From Indolivaga capnocytophagoides DSM 22835 (GTDB lineage: Bacteria; Bacteroidota; Bacteroidia; Bacteroidales; Dysgonomonadaceae), in contig NZ_KE384529.1 of the NCBI RefSeq assembly GCF_000426485.1, forward strand, positions 758,422-822,421: a stretch of DNA of 64,000 nucleotides, read 5' to 3'. The notes under the pieces were generated by a model that did no database searches, was not told the origin of the DNA, and saw only the letters and a list, made by a program, of their open reading frames with translations. Below are positions 41,814 to 52,161 of the stretch, piece by piece; position 1 is the stretch's first letter, and the number at the start of each line of letters is the position of its first letter. The translations under genes were made by a program, and so were the position numbers.

Positions 41814-43130
41814 TTACGGTTGTTGTTCTACAGTTATTGTCCTTACCAGATTTCCGGCTCTTACAATTATATTGCCTTGACGTGCAGACGGCGCAGCCAG
41901 GAGCGATCCCGAAAGAATATACCTGTTACCCGACCCCGAAAACGAAAGTCCTGTAATCCAGTCCACATCAGCAACCGCAGTTAATGTCACCGCTGTATTT
42001 GTACTCAATACGGTTCCGATGGTTTTCGTTCCGCTTCCACTGAATGAAACCCTATTGGAAGAAACTCCCAGTTCGTACTTTGCATCAACAACAATATCTG
42101 TTATGTCATCATTATTATCTATTATTTCAAAAAATATATCCGCAGTATAATCGGCAGCTACAGCTTCTTGGAGTGTAAGGTATCCTGAACCCGAAACCCG
42201 TGATATACGAGTCAGATAACGGTGATTGCGAACAGGACTTACAGGCTCTTTATTTCCATCCGTCAGCCATATCTTATAATAACCGTCAACACCTTTATAT
42301 TTTCCTCTGATTATCACCGAAATACCCGTATTATCCAAGATGTTGCTGCGTTCATACAAATAAATATCGGATGTGACATTAGATGAAGCTAAATTCCAAA
42401 CTCCGGCTCCCTCCGTATTTACATAATTAATATAGTGTATTCCAGAAGGTAAACTAACCGATGCAGGCAAAGAATTAGATGAGGTATAATCTGAAGGAAT
42501 TACCTTTCCGAAAGCCGATGATTGCAGCAGAGTAAAACCTGTCAATGAAAAATCGGCAAGACCATTTTCTTCGGTCGGAGTTTCACACTCCATTTTCATG
42601 GCAGCCACCATCCTTATCATGTTTATATTATTGATGGTTGTCCCCGATCTTACCTCTGTAAGGTCTGCTCTGCCCCACATAATCAAAGGACATTGAGGAG
42701 AAGTATAAGCATAGAGTGATGTTGTTTTCAACAACTGAGCAACAGACTCCATGCTCAGACCTGAAGATAGTTCACTGAAATTGATTATATCATTGCCCGA
42801 AAGATCACGTCCATTGGCGATTACATATATAGACCGAGCCGAGCCGGTAGGCAATATACGAGCCGAAAAAGTGCGGGTATCTCCTGAATTTTCGATCGAA
42901 TTGACTTGTATACGCTCCATAAAAGCCTGATGTTCATCAAAGACCAACAGATCAACACAACGGATAGATGAGTCGTCATACGAAGATGATCTCAATAACG
43001 ATACAGATGTATTTTCCTGTATATTCATCGAAAATGCAATCTCTACTCCGTCTTCGGATGTTGGTAAGTCATCTGCTGTTGAACAAGCAACCAACAACAG
43101 AGCCATTATATTGATAATAAAATACTTCAT
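41814..43130 (-). CDS. Fimbrillin-like lipoprotein with C-terminal BACON-type domain
   Basis: A 438-residue lipoprotein (LLVACS lipobox). Residues about 25-330 have the Mfa/FimB-like two-domain beta-sandwich pattern (IRCVDLLVFDEHQAF, then NMIRMVAAMKME and the NHRYLTRISRV). The last 90 residues (YELGVSSNRVSFSGSG to RTITVEQQP) look like a BACON domain, which binds mucin or carbohydrate. It is 4 bp after the 893-residue gene stop, with no gap for a promoter. Probably a tip or accessory subunit. Confidence 0.8.
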   Translation of the reverse strand: MKYFIINIMALLLVACSTADDLPTSEDGVEIAFSMNIQENTSVSLLRSSSYDDSSIRCVDLLVFDEHQAFMERIQVNSIENSGDTRTFSARILPTGSARSIYVIANGRDLSGNDIINFSELSSGLSMESVAQLLKTTSLYAYTSPQCPLIMWGRADLTEVRSGTTINNINMIRMVAAMKMECETPTEENGLADFSLTGFTLLQSSAFGKVIPSDYTSSNSLPASVSLPSGIHYINYVNTEGAGVWNLASSNVTSDIYLYERSNILDNTGISVIIRGKYKGVDGYYKIWLTDGNKEPVSPVRNHRYLTRISRVSGSGYLTLQEAVAADYTADIFFEIIDNNDDITDIVVDAKYELGVSSNRVSFSGSGTKTIGTVLSTNTAVTLTAVADVDWITGLSFSGSGNRYILSGSLLAAPSARQGNIIVRAGNLVRTITVEQQP

Positions 43131-43134
43131 TTTA

Positions 43135-45816
43135 CTATTTCTTATTTTTGTAATACAATTCTACTCTTTTAGAATAGTCGGTCTTCGATTCTCCAATTCT
43201 TTGAGCAGGCATATCAGCCATCGAACTTCTCAACAGAACCGAAGACGCCGAAGATGCAGCCGAACTGGTGTATATTTCAATACTTGCCGATCGTTTTATT
43301 TTATCGAATGTGACCCGTCCTACTTTATCGAATAGAGTACGATAATTATTAAAAGCCTGTGTTTGTTTATTCACAATAACTCGTGTTGCGGGTGAGCTTG
43401 AATTACTATAAACGACCTCTCCCGTATTATTATAAAAATTCTTTCTCAAGCTTGAATCGTTATAAGTATCAGCATATCGCTGCATTGTTCCACCTTTATA
43501 TGCAGTAAGCAATATCTTAATCGGAGTAGATGAACTTGTACTCCACCAAATGGCATATAAGTCAATATAAACATATCGAGGTAACACATCGTAATTGTTT
43601 GATGAGCAAAGATTCTTCACATCAATATAAAGGCTTTCCCCTGCATTCTGGTTGGTATTATCTCCACCCCAGACCAAAACACTTTTTCCTGCAGAATCAG
43701 TAATTTGTCCTCCATTACCTGCAGTAGCCGAAGTACCAGTGTTACCTGCTTCGCTAGCAGTAGATCCGTTAGCCAAACCTATTGTTCCACCATACAACCC
43801 ATACCCCAAAGGTCTCGAGTCAACCTTGGTCAGTCCTGTATTCATAAATTCAGTGGCTGTATCCAAATCCTGTCCTCCTGTTCCTGTCCAATCGTATTTG
43901 AATACAAGGAACTCAAATTCGGGAATGGTTATTATTATATGATCAAGCTGTGTTACTGTTATTGTTTTAGTATAATTCGGATCATTTGCATGAGCTATAA
44001 TTATAGAACCAGTACGCCTTTGTTCATCAGGTCCGGCCTCGGCTTTTATTCTCAATACTCCATCAACATTGGTTACGACCATCCACGAATCGGAAACACT
44101 TTTCACTACCCATTTCTGATCACCGCCTAATGCTTTCAGATCGGTAAAATCGGTTGTACCTTCCTGTCCTCCTATTTCCACCGAAGACGGAACTTCGAGA
44201 TGAAGGTTGCAGACTTTGATACTGTCGTATTCCATAGTATTAAGATTAGCAAACTTATAGTATGTATTACCATATGATGATCCGGCGGTAAAAGTCAGTG
44301 AAGCATTTCCTGCACCACTGCTTGCATTACAAGTTGCATTTGCCGTATTTCCTCCGGTCTGTAGCCAACGTGAAGTTTCAGGGGATACTTGTAACGATAC
44401 ATTTTTTGAAGGTGCAGCTTCCGACAAATAAAGCGTACGGGGAGTCAGGTATATAGAACCATCCTGCACAGGAAAAGGATACTGATTTACAGTTATCATC
44501 TTTGTAAGGTTCTTTACTTTCAACTTCAAAACTCCCGATCGGGGGGTTGTATAATCATCCGAAGCAGCTGTTATCTTTATCTGGTTAGATGACGTAAATG
44601 ATGCTGTCAACCACGAAGACTCCGATGTCAACGAACATTCGGAAGGTAAAGCATTTGTAGTGAATGTGAAATTCTTCTCTACACCGATTTTGGTTATCGT
44701 TTCCTGTATAGACAGAAAGGTTTGAGACAAATCCGACGTAATTGTATTTTCATTCCATGGCAATACATTCAGTGTACCCTTGATCAGCACAGCAGAAGCA
44801 TCAGTCTCACCTCCGGGTGAAACAATGGTAGCCGTTATATCATAAATTGTATTGCGGTTGATGAGGTAACCATTATCACTGTTGACAAGTATCTTATAAT
44901 AATTATTGTAATTTATTTGCCCGTTGAGCCTTTTATAAGGAACTCTTATCACCAAAGTTGTAATATCGGATTCGGACGAGTACGATCTTTTGAGATTCTC
45001 GTTCACATAAGCATGAGTAACGAACAAAGCCGATTCCGTACCGCTTCTCGACTCGGCTGCAATATACTTCTCCGCACCGTTAAAATAATTCAAGGTCGAT
45101 GGGCTCAACTCCTTTGACACCAGATACGATCTGTCTGCCTGATTGATCACCTTAAATACCATGGATGAAGTATCGGGTACGAGATAAATATCTTCTCCCC
45201 CGAACGTAAACTTCTTGGCAGTCAATGTCAATTTGATCTTCGCAACATTACGAACCAATGAAACCGTAACCTGCGAATCTTCCTTAAAATTATGACCGGA
45301 TACAGCACCATGCATCACCAGAGGTTTATCTGCATCGGGTTGAGAAATATTCTGTTCTATCTTTTGGGTAATTATTGTATCAAGTTGTGTTTCGGTTGTA
45401 ATATAAGATAGATCCGATGTATAATTGGCAACAATCTGTATATCTCTCGATTTGTTGAGGTCGGCAAGAATACCACCATCCAATACCGTGATGATCTGTT
45501 CGTTGAGCCAGTTACTCATATCGACCTCAGACGAAGCCGCAACCGCGGGAAGAATATCAATGTGTGTGGAGAACTCTTTCTCTCCGGTCTCCGAATCAAA
45601 TATAAACAGAGTCAAATCCTTTATAATAGATTCACTTAGGACTTCGGTATTCAGAGAAGACGCATCCTCCGCACTTATCGGCAGCTGCAAGGCAATCTGC
45701 ACCTTACCGTCTGACCTGGGAGCAGTCTCTGTAGTATCTTCTATTTCGGCCGAGCAGGCTGAAAACAGAAGAAGCACAGATATGAAACTTATTATAGAAA
45801 AATATTTATTAATCAC
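43135..45816 (-). CDS. Large fimbrial tip-like lipoprotein with three BACON-type domains
   Basis: An 893-residue lipoprotein (FSACS lipobox). It starts at GTG (45814-45816), with no in-frame ATG nearby. Residues about 30-350 are Mfa/FimB-like. Residues 360-620 hold three BACON-type repeats (ETITKIGVEKNFTFTTNALP; VSLQVSPETSRWLQ; SSVEIGGQEGTTDFTDL), each ending in a tITVxQ strand. Residues 620-893 form a unique end domain (GGQDLDTATEFMNTG, WGGDNTNQNAGESLY) with no recognised relative and a charged tail. It may be a fimbrial tip adhesin. An exact palindrome is 17 bp before the start. Confidence 0.8.
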   Translation of the reverse strand: MINKYFSIISFISVLLLFSACSAEIEDTTETAPRSDGKVQIALQLPISAEDASSLNTEVLSESIIKDLTLFIFDSETGEKEFSTHIDILPAVAASSEVDMSNWLNEQIITVLDGGILADLNKSRDIQIVANYTSDLSYITTETQLDTIITQKIEQNISQPDADKPLVMHGAVSGHNFKEDSQVTVSLVRNVAKIKLTLTAKKFTFGGEDIYLVPDTSSMVFKVINQADRSYLVSKELSPSTLNYFNGAEKYIAAESRSGTESALFVTHAYVNENLKRSYSSESDITTLVIRVPYKRLNGQINYNNYYKILVNSDNGYLINRNTIYDITATIVSPGGETDASAVLIKGTLNVLPWNENTITSDLSQTFLSIQETITKIGVEKNFTFTTNALPSECSLTSESSWLTASFTSSNQIKITAASDDYTTPRSGVLKLKVKNLTKMITVNQYPFPVQDGSIYLTPRTLYLSEAAPSKNVSLQVSPETSRWLQTGGNTANATCNASSGAGNASLTFTAGSSYGNTYYKFANLNTMEYDSIKVCNLHLEVPSSVEIGGQEGTTDFTDLKALGGDQKWVVKSVSDSWMVVTNVDGVLRIKAEAGPDEQRRTGSIIIAHANDPNYTKTITVTQLDHIIITIPEFEFLVFKYDWTGTGGQDLDTATEFMNTGLTKVDSRPLGYGLYGGTIGLANGSTASEAGNTGTSATAGNGGQITDSAGKSVLVWGGDNTNQNAGESLYIDVKNLCSSNNYDVLPRYVYIDLYAIWWSTSSSTPIKILLTAYKGGTMQRYADTYNDSSLRKNFYNNTGEVVYSNSSSPATRVIVNKQTQAFNNYRTLFDKVGRVTFDKIKRSASIEIYTSSAASSASSVLLRSSMADMPAQRIGESKTDYSKRVELYYKNKK

Positions 45817-45830
45817 ACCATATATATTTT

Positions 45831-45844
45831 AAGGTCTCAGACCG
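45831..45844 (-). repeat. Intergenic palindrome copy (exact)
   Basis: AAGGTCTCAGACCG, core 45833-45843, 17 bp before the GTG start of the 893-residue gene. Confidence 0.8.
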
Positions 45845-45850
45845 ATTGAT

Positions 45851-47059
45851 TTATTTATACAAGTCCGTTACATCATATTGCTGGTACAGCCCATCGAATC
45901 CTGCAATAATGAGATTGAGTTTGGTAGACATCGCAGCCCCTCCCGTTTTGCGTCTTACTTGTATATTTACGGGAGAAGCTGTGAATTGTCCTAAAGTCAC
46001 CGCGTCATCAACAAATTCAAAGTTCTGAGTATCTTCCAACGTCATCCACCAGTTACGCTCCTGTTTCATATTCATTTGATATGAAGCAATCGTTCCGTTA
46101 TTCTCAAGTAATGAAAAATCAAACATTTGCAGATCTATATGGGACGACACCGTATTCCAGTCCTGAATATTTACCTTTATATCCATTCGTCCATTTGCAA
46201 TAAGAGATAGCAGTAATATAGAATTACTCTTAGGAACAGTTTCTATCACTACTTCTTTGCTGAAAGCATATCCTGACGATCTTTCAAAATTTACCGCCAA
46301 TGTTATTTTGTGTGTCGAAATATCAACAGGTGATACCGATTTATGAGCCGGTATTATAAAGTCGACCGTATCACTCTTGAGATGCCCTTGTTCGGACGAT
46401 TCGGAAAACGTGATAGCTTTAGTCATAGGAACTGAACTTACAACCGGATTGTCTTTATCCGGATATAAGCCTCCGTTCCAAGACAAGCTGGTAGGCACGT
46501 TCTTCAATGATACGGTATGCCCATTACCTCTCGTAAAGCCTACACCGTCTTCGAGTACCACTCTCACTTTAGCAACATTACGTATCAGCGAGGCAGATGT
46601 AGTGTGTGTTTGGTCGGCATTGATAGTCAGATTGTCAATGAGAGCCGTTCTTATCTCGGGAACATCAGGCAACAACCCTCCTTCGGGCTGAGTCTGCCAC
46701 ATAAGAAGACCTGACCTTTCTGCTGAAAACACCGGAAAAGTAAGCAGTGAACTAATATCCGATTCGCTGCATCCAACCAGCACAAGATTCCATATTCCTG
46801 AGGGCATACTCATCTTTACATATCCCGGAGCTCGTTCTACATTCAATGCTTTGTGATGGAAATAGCCGGCATTAGAGCCTGATGCATTAAATACATATAC
46901 ATCTGTATTATCGCCGATATTAGAGGAAATCGTATCTATCCTCAGATAAAGAGCACTAGACAGGCTTTCTTCTGTATTTACCTGATTGGTTTCGGAACAC
47001 GAAACACAGACAAAAGCCAAAAAGAAAACTGAAATAATATATTTAATACATGCAATCAT
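45851..47059 (-). CDS. FimB/Mfa2-like fimbrial lipoprotein
   Basis: A 402-residue lipoprotein (VSCS lipobox). Two beta-sandwich domains are suggested: about 30-175 (LYLRIDTISSNIGDNTDVYVFNASG, MPSGIWNLVLVGC) and 175-330 (SASLIRNVAKVRVVL, IKVNIQDWNTVSSHIDL). The late domain has the KVNIxDW pattern of the family. The end (about 340-402) is an extra extension. It could be an anchor or accessory subunit. It shares the cluster with two related lipoproteins. A palindrome (one change) is 17 bp before the start. Confidence 0.82.
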   Translation of the reverse strand: MIACIKYIISVFFLAFVCVSCSETNQVNTEESLSSALYLRIDTISSNIGDNTDVYVFNASGSNAGYFHHKALNVERAPGYVKMSMPSGIWNLVLVGCSESDISSLLTFPVFSAERSGLLMWQTQPEGGLLPDVPEIRTALIDNLTINADQTHTTSASLIRNVAKVRVVLEDGVGFTRGNGHTVSLKNVPTSLSWNGGLYPDKDNPVVSSVPMTKAITFSESSEQGHLKSDTVDFIIPAHKSVSPVDISTHKITLAVNFERSSGYAFSKEVVIETVPKSNSILLLSLIANGRMDIKVNIQDWNTVSSHIDLQMFDFSLLENNGTIASYQMNMKQERNWWMTLEDTQNFEFVDDAVTLGQFTASPVNIQVRRKTGGAAMSTKLNLIIAGFDGLYQQYDVTDLYK

Positions 47060-47073
47060 ATCCTAAATATTAT

Positions 47074-47120
47074 AAGGTCTCAAACCTATTTTTGATTTAC
47101 GAAGCGTAACAACAAGTTAT
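47074..47120 (+). repeat. Partial copy of dispersed element
   Basis: GGTCTCAAACC (47076-47086) is followed by TATTTTTGATTTACGAAGCG and TAACAACAAG, matching the first half of the copy at 13154. The second half is lost. Confidence 0.55.
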
Positions 47121-47213
47121 CTTTATCCAAGACCTATTGTTGATTCATACCTTACATAACCCGTATAGAATCGGGCTTTACCACAATTAATATTTGACAG
47201 TTACACAACTCTT

Positions 47214-47702
47214 TTACTGAAAGATGTAATGAATATTACACCATGCAATTCCGGTATTCAGACCTTTTAAAGAATGGATAGAGGACAAGCCGGCATAATC
47301 CAACACTCTCGATTCGGTTTCGTCATAATTGACGATCCGACGTTTATGATTATCAAGACACGACAGTCCGAGTTTTAATACCACCTTTAGCCCATCGGTA
47401 TAAGCAAAAGGTATCCAGCACGAATGATCATGACTATAGATTTTAATAATCCGGTTTTCCAATCTGTAACTGAAAGAGTAGTTATATGGCAATATGCTGA
47501 GTTTGGCATCATCAACAAAAATCAACAACATTTCTTTATAAAAACTATCTTTACGGGTTATCTCTTCCGCCCACAGATCTTGCGGCCTAAGGTGTGACGT
47601 ATCACATACTTTAGCCTTGTCTTTTTCTCCTGTGTACATTCTGAATTCTTTCACTTCAGAATAACGGAACGATAGTACCAATGGTGTATCCATACATTTC
47701 AT
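47214..47702 (-). CDS. Cytoplasmic protein of surface cluster, unknown
   Basis: A 162-residue protein without a signal peptide. The body shows alternating strands and Cys/His-containing loops (SHDHSCWIPF). It resembles, in size and placement, the 135-residue protein at 41350, but I cannot show sequence similarity by eye. ATGs at 47702 and 47693 are possible. Function unknown. Confidence 0.6.
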   Translation of the reverse strand: MKCMDTPLVLSFRYSEVKEFRMYTGEKDKAKVCDTSHLRPQDLWAEEITRKDSFYKEMLLIFVDDAKLSILPYNYSFSYRLENRIIKIYSHDHSCWIPFAYTDGLKVVLKLGLSCLDNHKRRIVNYDETESRVLDYAGLSSIHSLKGLNTGIAWCNIHYIFQ

Positions 47703-47751
47703 ACCTTTCTTGTATTATGGGATTTACGGAAAACCGGATATCAAGCAAATC

Positions 47752-50211
47752 TTATTCGGTGATAGCGAATCCGGCAGATGCCTCGGTAGTCGATATCAAT
47801 ATATCCGGTGCATTATCGGGTTTACTTACCGAATCGATGCCTACTACTAACTTTTTGTTTCCTGCTTTTTCCTGATTAAATAGGATAATACCGTTTAAGT
47901 TTACCGCACTTCGGTTGCCATCTCCCCAAATTCTCAGATCGTGACGATTGGTAAACGCAAAGTCTTTTCCTTCTTCGGCTGTAGTCTGAGGAAGTACCGA
48001 ACACGATACTTTGATATCTCCTCCGGTTGCATTGGTAAGTAAAGCCCCATCGGATGCCCTGACCAAAGACACTTTGAAAAATCCGGAGACGATATTGTTC
48101 ATGCGGCCGTGATCTCCCAGCGATGCGATATTTACCATAGCCGGCTGGTCTATAATAGTGCCGATACAGCTTAGATTTGTACTTTCGAAGTTGATGCGGG
48201 CATCATTTATCGCATATATTTTATTAAAGTCGACGACAACCTTTTTGGGCAGTTCATAACGGGTATCAGAGAATGTTTTCACATTGAATTTACCGTTAGA
48301 TGCTCCACGTCCGACTACCAAACGAGGGCTCACACCCATATCAAAATCGTGATTGTCTGCTGTACCTTTGCCGTACACTCCTTCGATAACGATATCCGAA
48401 CCGGTAGCATTGATCAGTTTTTCTCCATTGGTTTTGAAAATCCCCAATTCGTAAACAACGTCATGCATACCCTCAAGTCCATCCTGAGTATTAATCATTT
48501 TCACTAATACTTCCTGATCTTCGATATCTCCGACACCTGCCGATTTTACAAGATAACTCTGCTCTACATTTGCCAGACACAGTTCAAACATTTTACGCCC
48601 TTCCATCAGGTTATTGGCTTTTACAGGCACTTCCACATCCTGTTTAATCATATAGCGGGCAGTTCCGTCATTAGAAGGAACAAACGATAAACTACCTTTT
48701 ACCGAAGTATAATTGTCTACCTGATTGGCAGTTCCGTCTTTTGTAAAATATTCAACTCTTACAGGGATAGGCGCACCTTGATTAGTTACCGGATAACCTG
48801 TCAACGTTACTGTAAATACAGCTGTAGTATAGCCATTTACAGGTTTATTTATTTTGACATCTGATACATAAATACCATGCCCCAGTTTGATCAAACGGTT
48901 TTTCATTCCTTTAAACAGAATATCACCGTTTTCGGTAAATACGATCTCATCGAACATCTTCTTATCATCTTCGATAGCATAACGGTCAAACAACAGATCG
49001 CCGCTGTTCGAGAGCATACATACCCGTCCTGTAGAATTCCCAGCCAGAAATATTCCGGCTGTTGACATATGTACCTGATCGAAGTTGCCATCCGTTGCCT
49101 TTTGGTATATCTGGCGTCCGTCTTTCGACAAGCCTGTTATCATACCACGGCTTCTTTCGGTATCGAAACCAACAATTACAGATTCGCCGCTTTCGGCATT
49201 CATCCCCATACCCGAAACTGTTCCGGAGGTAACATATCTCTGTAAGTCAGTACCATCGTTACGCAAAAGCGAGTAATAACATTTTCCGCCGCCATTACCT
49301 CCGACCAATACATTTCCGTTTTTGGCTAAAGACAGATATTCAAGCGATACACCCTGTGCGGCAGGTATTATTTCTTTACTGAATATGATATCGCCCTCGG
49401 GACGAAGTTTTATAACCCTTCCCCCGGCAAGCGCACTGTTGCCTATCAGGAAGATATGATCATCGGAAGCGGTAACCATTTTCATAATTTGGAATTCGGG
49501 TTCCGGTAATTTTGTTACAAATACGGTTTTACCGTTACTGTCTAACCGTACTATCACAGATGCAGTTCCGTCTTCTCCGGTAAATGCCGCATGTACATAC
49601 TCTCGAACACTACCCAATACATCAAAGCCGATGCAGGGACCGCCTTCATCCGATACATATTTATAGATGACTTTACCTGTCGCATCCACTTTTGACAACA
49701 TTCCGGCACGTACGTTTCCTGAACGTGACTCATACCCGCCGACTACAAAACTTCCGTCGGGCAGACGTTGTCCGCAAAACAATTCGCTGCCTGCTTCACC
49801 AACACAAACATCAGTCAGAATAACACCCGATTTGTCAGTCACCACAAAACGCCCGTAAAGATTTTTGTCTTTTCTCTTGGGTGAAGAATCGTAAGATTGA
49901 CCGATAATCAACAATTTCTGTTCTCCTACATGATACACGTTATTGACCGAAACAAATCCTTTCGGAAACGAATGTGAAGCCTGTACTTCTCCATCCCTTT
50001 TGATCCACGAAACGGTCAGCACACCATCGTTATTAGCGACAAGTGCAACTTCGCCATTCGAAACCGGGCACGTATGTTGATAGGGTATCCCATCTCCATA
50101 CGTCCGGTCATAAACCACTGGCATATATTGACCTTTGACTTTTACCGGCAATCCGAAGAAAGCCAGTACCAACATGACTAAACCAACATACAAACTACTC
50201 TTAAACTGCAT
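47752..50211 (-). CDS. Secreted beta-propeller/Calx-beta protein
   Basis: An 819-residue exported protein (signal peptide 1-27). Residues about 30-440 show repeated short strands with G-D-G and F-VV-G-Y turns, as in a WD40-like or six/seven-blade propeller (SFVVGGYESRSG; NVLVGGNGGG). Residues about 450-570 look like a Calx-beta domain (VRVEYFTKDGTANQVDNYTS, then ELCLANVEQS), and two or more related sandwiches follow to the end (DIVIEGVYGKGTADNHDFD; DIKVSCSVLPQTTAEEGKDF). No C-terminal sorting tail for type IX secretion is evident. The architecture is unusual in fimbrial clusters. Confidence 0.72.
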   Translation of the reverse strand: MQFKSSLYVGLVMLVLAFFGLPVKVKGQYMPVVYDRTYGDGIPYQHTCPVSNGEVALVANNDGVLTVSWIKRDGEVQASHSFPKGFVSVNNVYHVGEQKLLIIGQSYDSSPKRKDKNLYGRFVVTDKSGVILTDVCVGEAGSELFCGQRLPDGSFVVGGYESRSGNVRAGMLSKVDATGKVIYKYVSDEGGPCIGFDVLGSVREYVHAAFTGEDGTASVIVRLDSNGKTVFVTKLPEPEFQIMKMVTASDDHIFLIGNSALAGGRVIKLRPEGDIIFSKEIIPAAQGVSLEYLSLAKNGNVLVGGNGGGKCYYSLLRNDGTDLQRYVTSGTVSGMGMNAESGESVIVGFDTERSRGMITGLSKDGRQIYQKATDGNFDQVHMSTAGIFLAGNSTGRVCMLSNSGDLLFDRYAIEDDKKMFDEIVFTENGDILFKGMKNRLIKLGHGIYVSDVKINKPVNGYTTAVFTVTLTGYPVTNQGAPIPVRVEYFTKDGTANQVDNYTSVKGSLSFVPSNDGTARYMIKQDVEVPVKANNLMEGRKMFELCLANVEQSYLVKSAGVGDIEDQEVLVKMINTQDGLEGMHDVVYELGIFKTNGEKLINATGSDIVIEGVYGKGTADNHDFDMGVSPRLVVGRGASNGKFNVKTFSDTRYELPKKVVVDFNKIYAINDARINFESTNLSCIGTIIDQPAMVNIASLGDHGRMNNIVSGFFKVSLVRASDGALLTNATGGDIKVSCSVLPQTTAEEGKDFAFTNRHDLRIWGDGNRSAVNLNGIILFNQEKAGNKKLVVGIDSVSKPDNAPDILISTTEASAGFAITE

Positions 50212-50246
50212 CTCGTTAAAATATTTATTTTATTATTCTTACATCT

Positions 50247-52124
50247 TCATCTTGTTACCGCCTTGATATCCACACGCCTGTACACCTTATTCTTAATTAT
50301 CTTATCCGATAAGTCTCCTATCCGGGCATATGAAGACAATTCTTTTCCCATTTCAAAGGCTGCAGGCTCTGGTATATTGTTTTCGGACAATATTTTGCCC
50401 TTTCCTTCTATCAGAAATACCCTGTCGACACCTCTTCTTCCGAGCCAGAAAGCTGTTTCCTGTGCCCGTTTGACCGAAAGATTATAATTGTATTCTTCAG
50501 AACCCATCTCGTCGGCATACCCTTCAACGATAAGCGTGTCGATCCGGTTGAAATCGGTTATTTTATACCAGTTTTCGAGTTCCAACTTTGCTTCGTCACT
50601 CAGGGCATAATGGTCGAAATCGAAGTATAAGGTCAGAGCCTCTTGTATAATATGATCGGGGAGAATTATTTTTTCGTTTCGAGGCTGTGTGTTGGCGTCA
50701 GCTTTACCAAGTAGATTGATCGAACCGGAAGAAATGGCTTTAGCCTCCGATATGCCGAACAACGATCCGCTGTTTTGCGATATTGCTTTATTTTTTTCGA
50801 AATAGAATATATCGTCTTTGCTTTCCTGATTTCTGTCTGATACGAAATATCCTCTGTTTTCATCTATATAAAGCAGGTTAAAGTCATTCATCACCGTATT
50901 TACAGGATAAGAAAAATGATGCAGGCTTCCTGTTACAGCCTGTCCCTGCTCGTAACTGACAGAATAAATATCATAGCCACCGAATCCGATATGTCCGTTC
51001 GATGAAAAAATCAGCATATTGTTGAACAGTACCGGAGAAATTTCGTCACCTTGGGTATTTACCTGCGCCCCCAGATTAACGGGGATACCCCATGCTTTAA
51101 GATTATTATCCCAATGAGTTATATAAATATCATAGCCACCGAATCCGCCGGGTATATCCGAAGAGAATAACAATGATTTTCCGTTATCTATAAGACAGGG
51201 ATGAGAATACGAATAGCCTTCCTTCTGAGGAAAGACCTCTTTGAACGCCGACCATTTCTTTCGTTTCGAATTATAATCCGACTGATATAATCTGGAATAA
51301 AAAGCATTTGTCTGCTGTTTATCGGCATCTTTTACCTTCTTGGCATAAGCCGCTTGCGTCACAACCATTTTAGACATATCATCTGAAAATGTCACAGGAC
51401 CGCTTTGCAGGTTTTTAGGAATCATATTCAAGAACTTTCCATTGCCAGATTTGGCGTTAGCTGCACTAAGCAAATGGTAGTTGCTGTTGTAATAGAATTT
51501 TTTATTGGGATCGTGAAAACGGCTGGCACTTGCTGCATAAAAATATTCGCCATCCTTCACTCCTACCCAATATTCCGAATTGGATGTATTCACCCCTTCA
51601 ACGGATTCTACGCTGAATTCGGCACTGCCGACAGGCATAAATCCATCTGAATAATCAAGAGCCTGCAATATATTCTGATACCTCTGGTCTTTGCTATAAA
51701 CATCTCTGAACGAATATTTTCGAGCAAGAGTCACCGCCTTCATTTTTTGCCCCGAAAACCGCAATGCGTCGAGATAATTACAAACATCTCCGGCAGTAAA
51801 CATCTGATCCGAAATAGCCATTGCAGCGTCGTAATGCGGTACAGACTCATTGTAGTCGGACAAGGAAGAAAACAAACGACCAACTTTGAGGTGCAACGAA
51901 GCCAAATACTCCGAACTGAGCGGGTATTTAAATGCGGTTTCGTATATCTTCATCGCCTTATCGAAATCCTGTTGAATAAATTTCCGGTCTCCCTTCGATT
52001 CTATTCCCCGTGCCTTTCTGTCCTTCATGCCATCAGACCAGGGATCACTCTGAGCCTGTGTCAATACGGGAATGGCGACAATGCCGATAAGTATCAATTT
52101 TGATCGTAATATTTTATAAATCAT
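50247..52124 (-). CDS. OmpA-family protein with TPR and PD40 propeller
   Basis: A 625-residue exported protein. A signal peptide (1-24) is followed by TPR-type helices (about 45-165), a PD40/WD40-like propeller (about 175-450; repeated GGYDIY and IFSSDIPGGFGG-type blades), and a C-terminal OmpA domain (about 500-620) with LYFDFDHYALSDEAKLELENW and the peptidoglycan-binding helix NLSVKRAQETAFWL. This three-part arrangement is also that of PorE-type wall-anchoring proteins. It would link the cell-surface machine to peptidoglycan. Confidence 0.88.
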   Translation of the reverse strand: MIYKILRSKLILIGIVAIPVLTQAQSDPWSDGMKDRKARGIESKGDRKFIQQDFDKAMKIYETAFKYPLSSEYLASLHLKVGRLFSSLSDYNESVPHYDAAMAISDQMFTAGDVCNYLDALRFSGQKMKAVTLARKYSFRDVYSKDQRYQNILQALDYSDGFMPVGSAEFSVESVEGVNTSNSEYWVGVKDGEYFYAASASRFHDPNKKFYYNSNYHLLSAANAKSGNGKFLNMIPKNLQSGPVTFSDDMSKMVVTQAAYAKKVKDADKQQTNAFYSRLYQSDYNSKRKKWSAFKEVFPQKEGYSYSHPCLIDNGKSLLFSSDIPGGFGGYDIYITHWDNNLKAWGIPVNLGAQVNTQGDEISPVLFNNMLIFSSNGHIGFGGYDIYSVSYEQGQAVTGSLHHFSYPVNTVMNDFNLLYIDENRGYFVSDRNQESKDDIFYFEKNKAISQNSGSLFGISEAKAISSGSINLLGKADANTQPRNEKIILPDHIIQEALTLYFDFDHYALSDEAKLELENWYKITDFNRIDTLIVEGYADEMGSEEYNYNLSVKRAQETAFWLGRRGVDRVFLIEGKGKILSENNIPEPAAFEMGKELSSYARIGDLSDKIIKNKVYRRVDIKAVTR

Positions 52125-52161
52125 ATCTTATAAATAAATATTTGCAATAAGGAAGAAGCCC

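Noticed and set aside
43801-43830. GGTCTCGAG inside a coding region as a motif copy
   Set aside because: It lacks the right arm AGACC and is explained by codons of the 893-residue gene.
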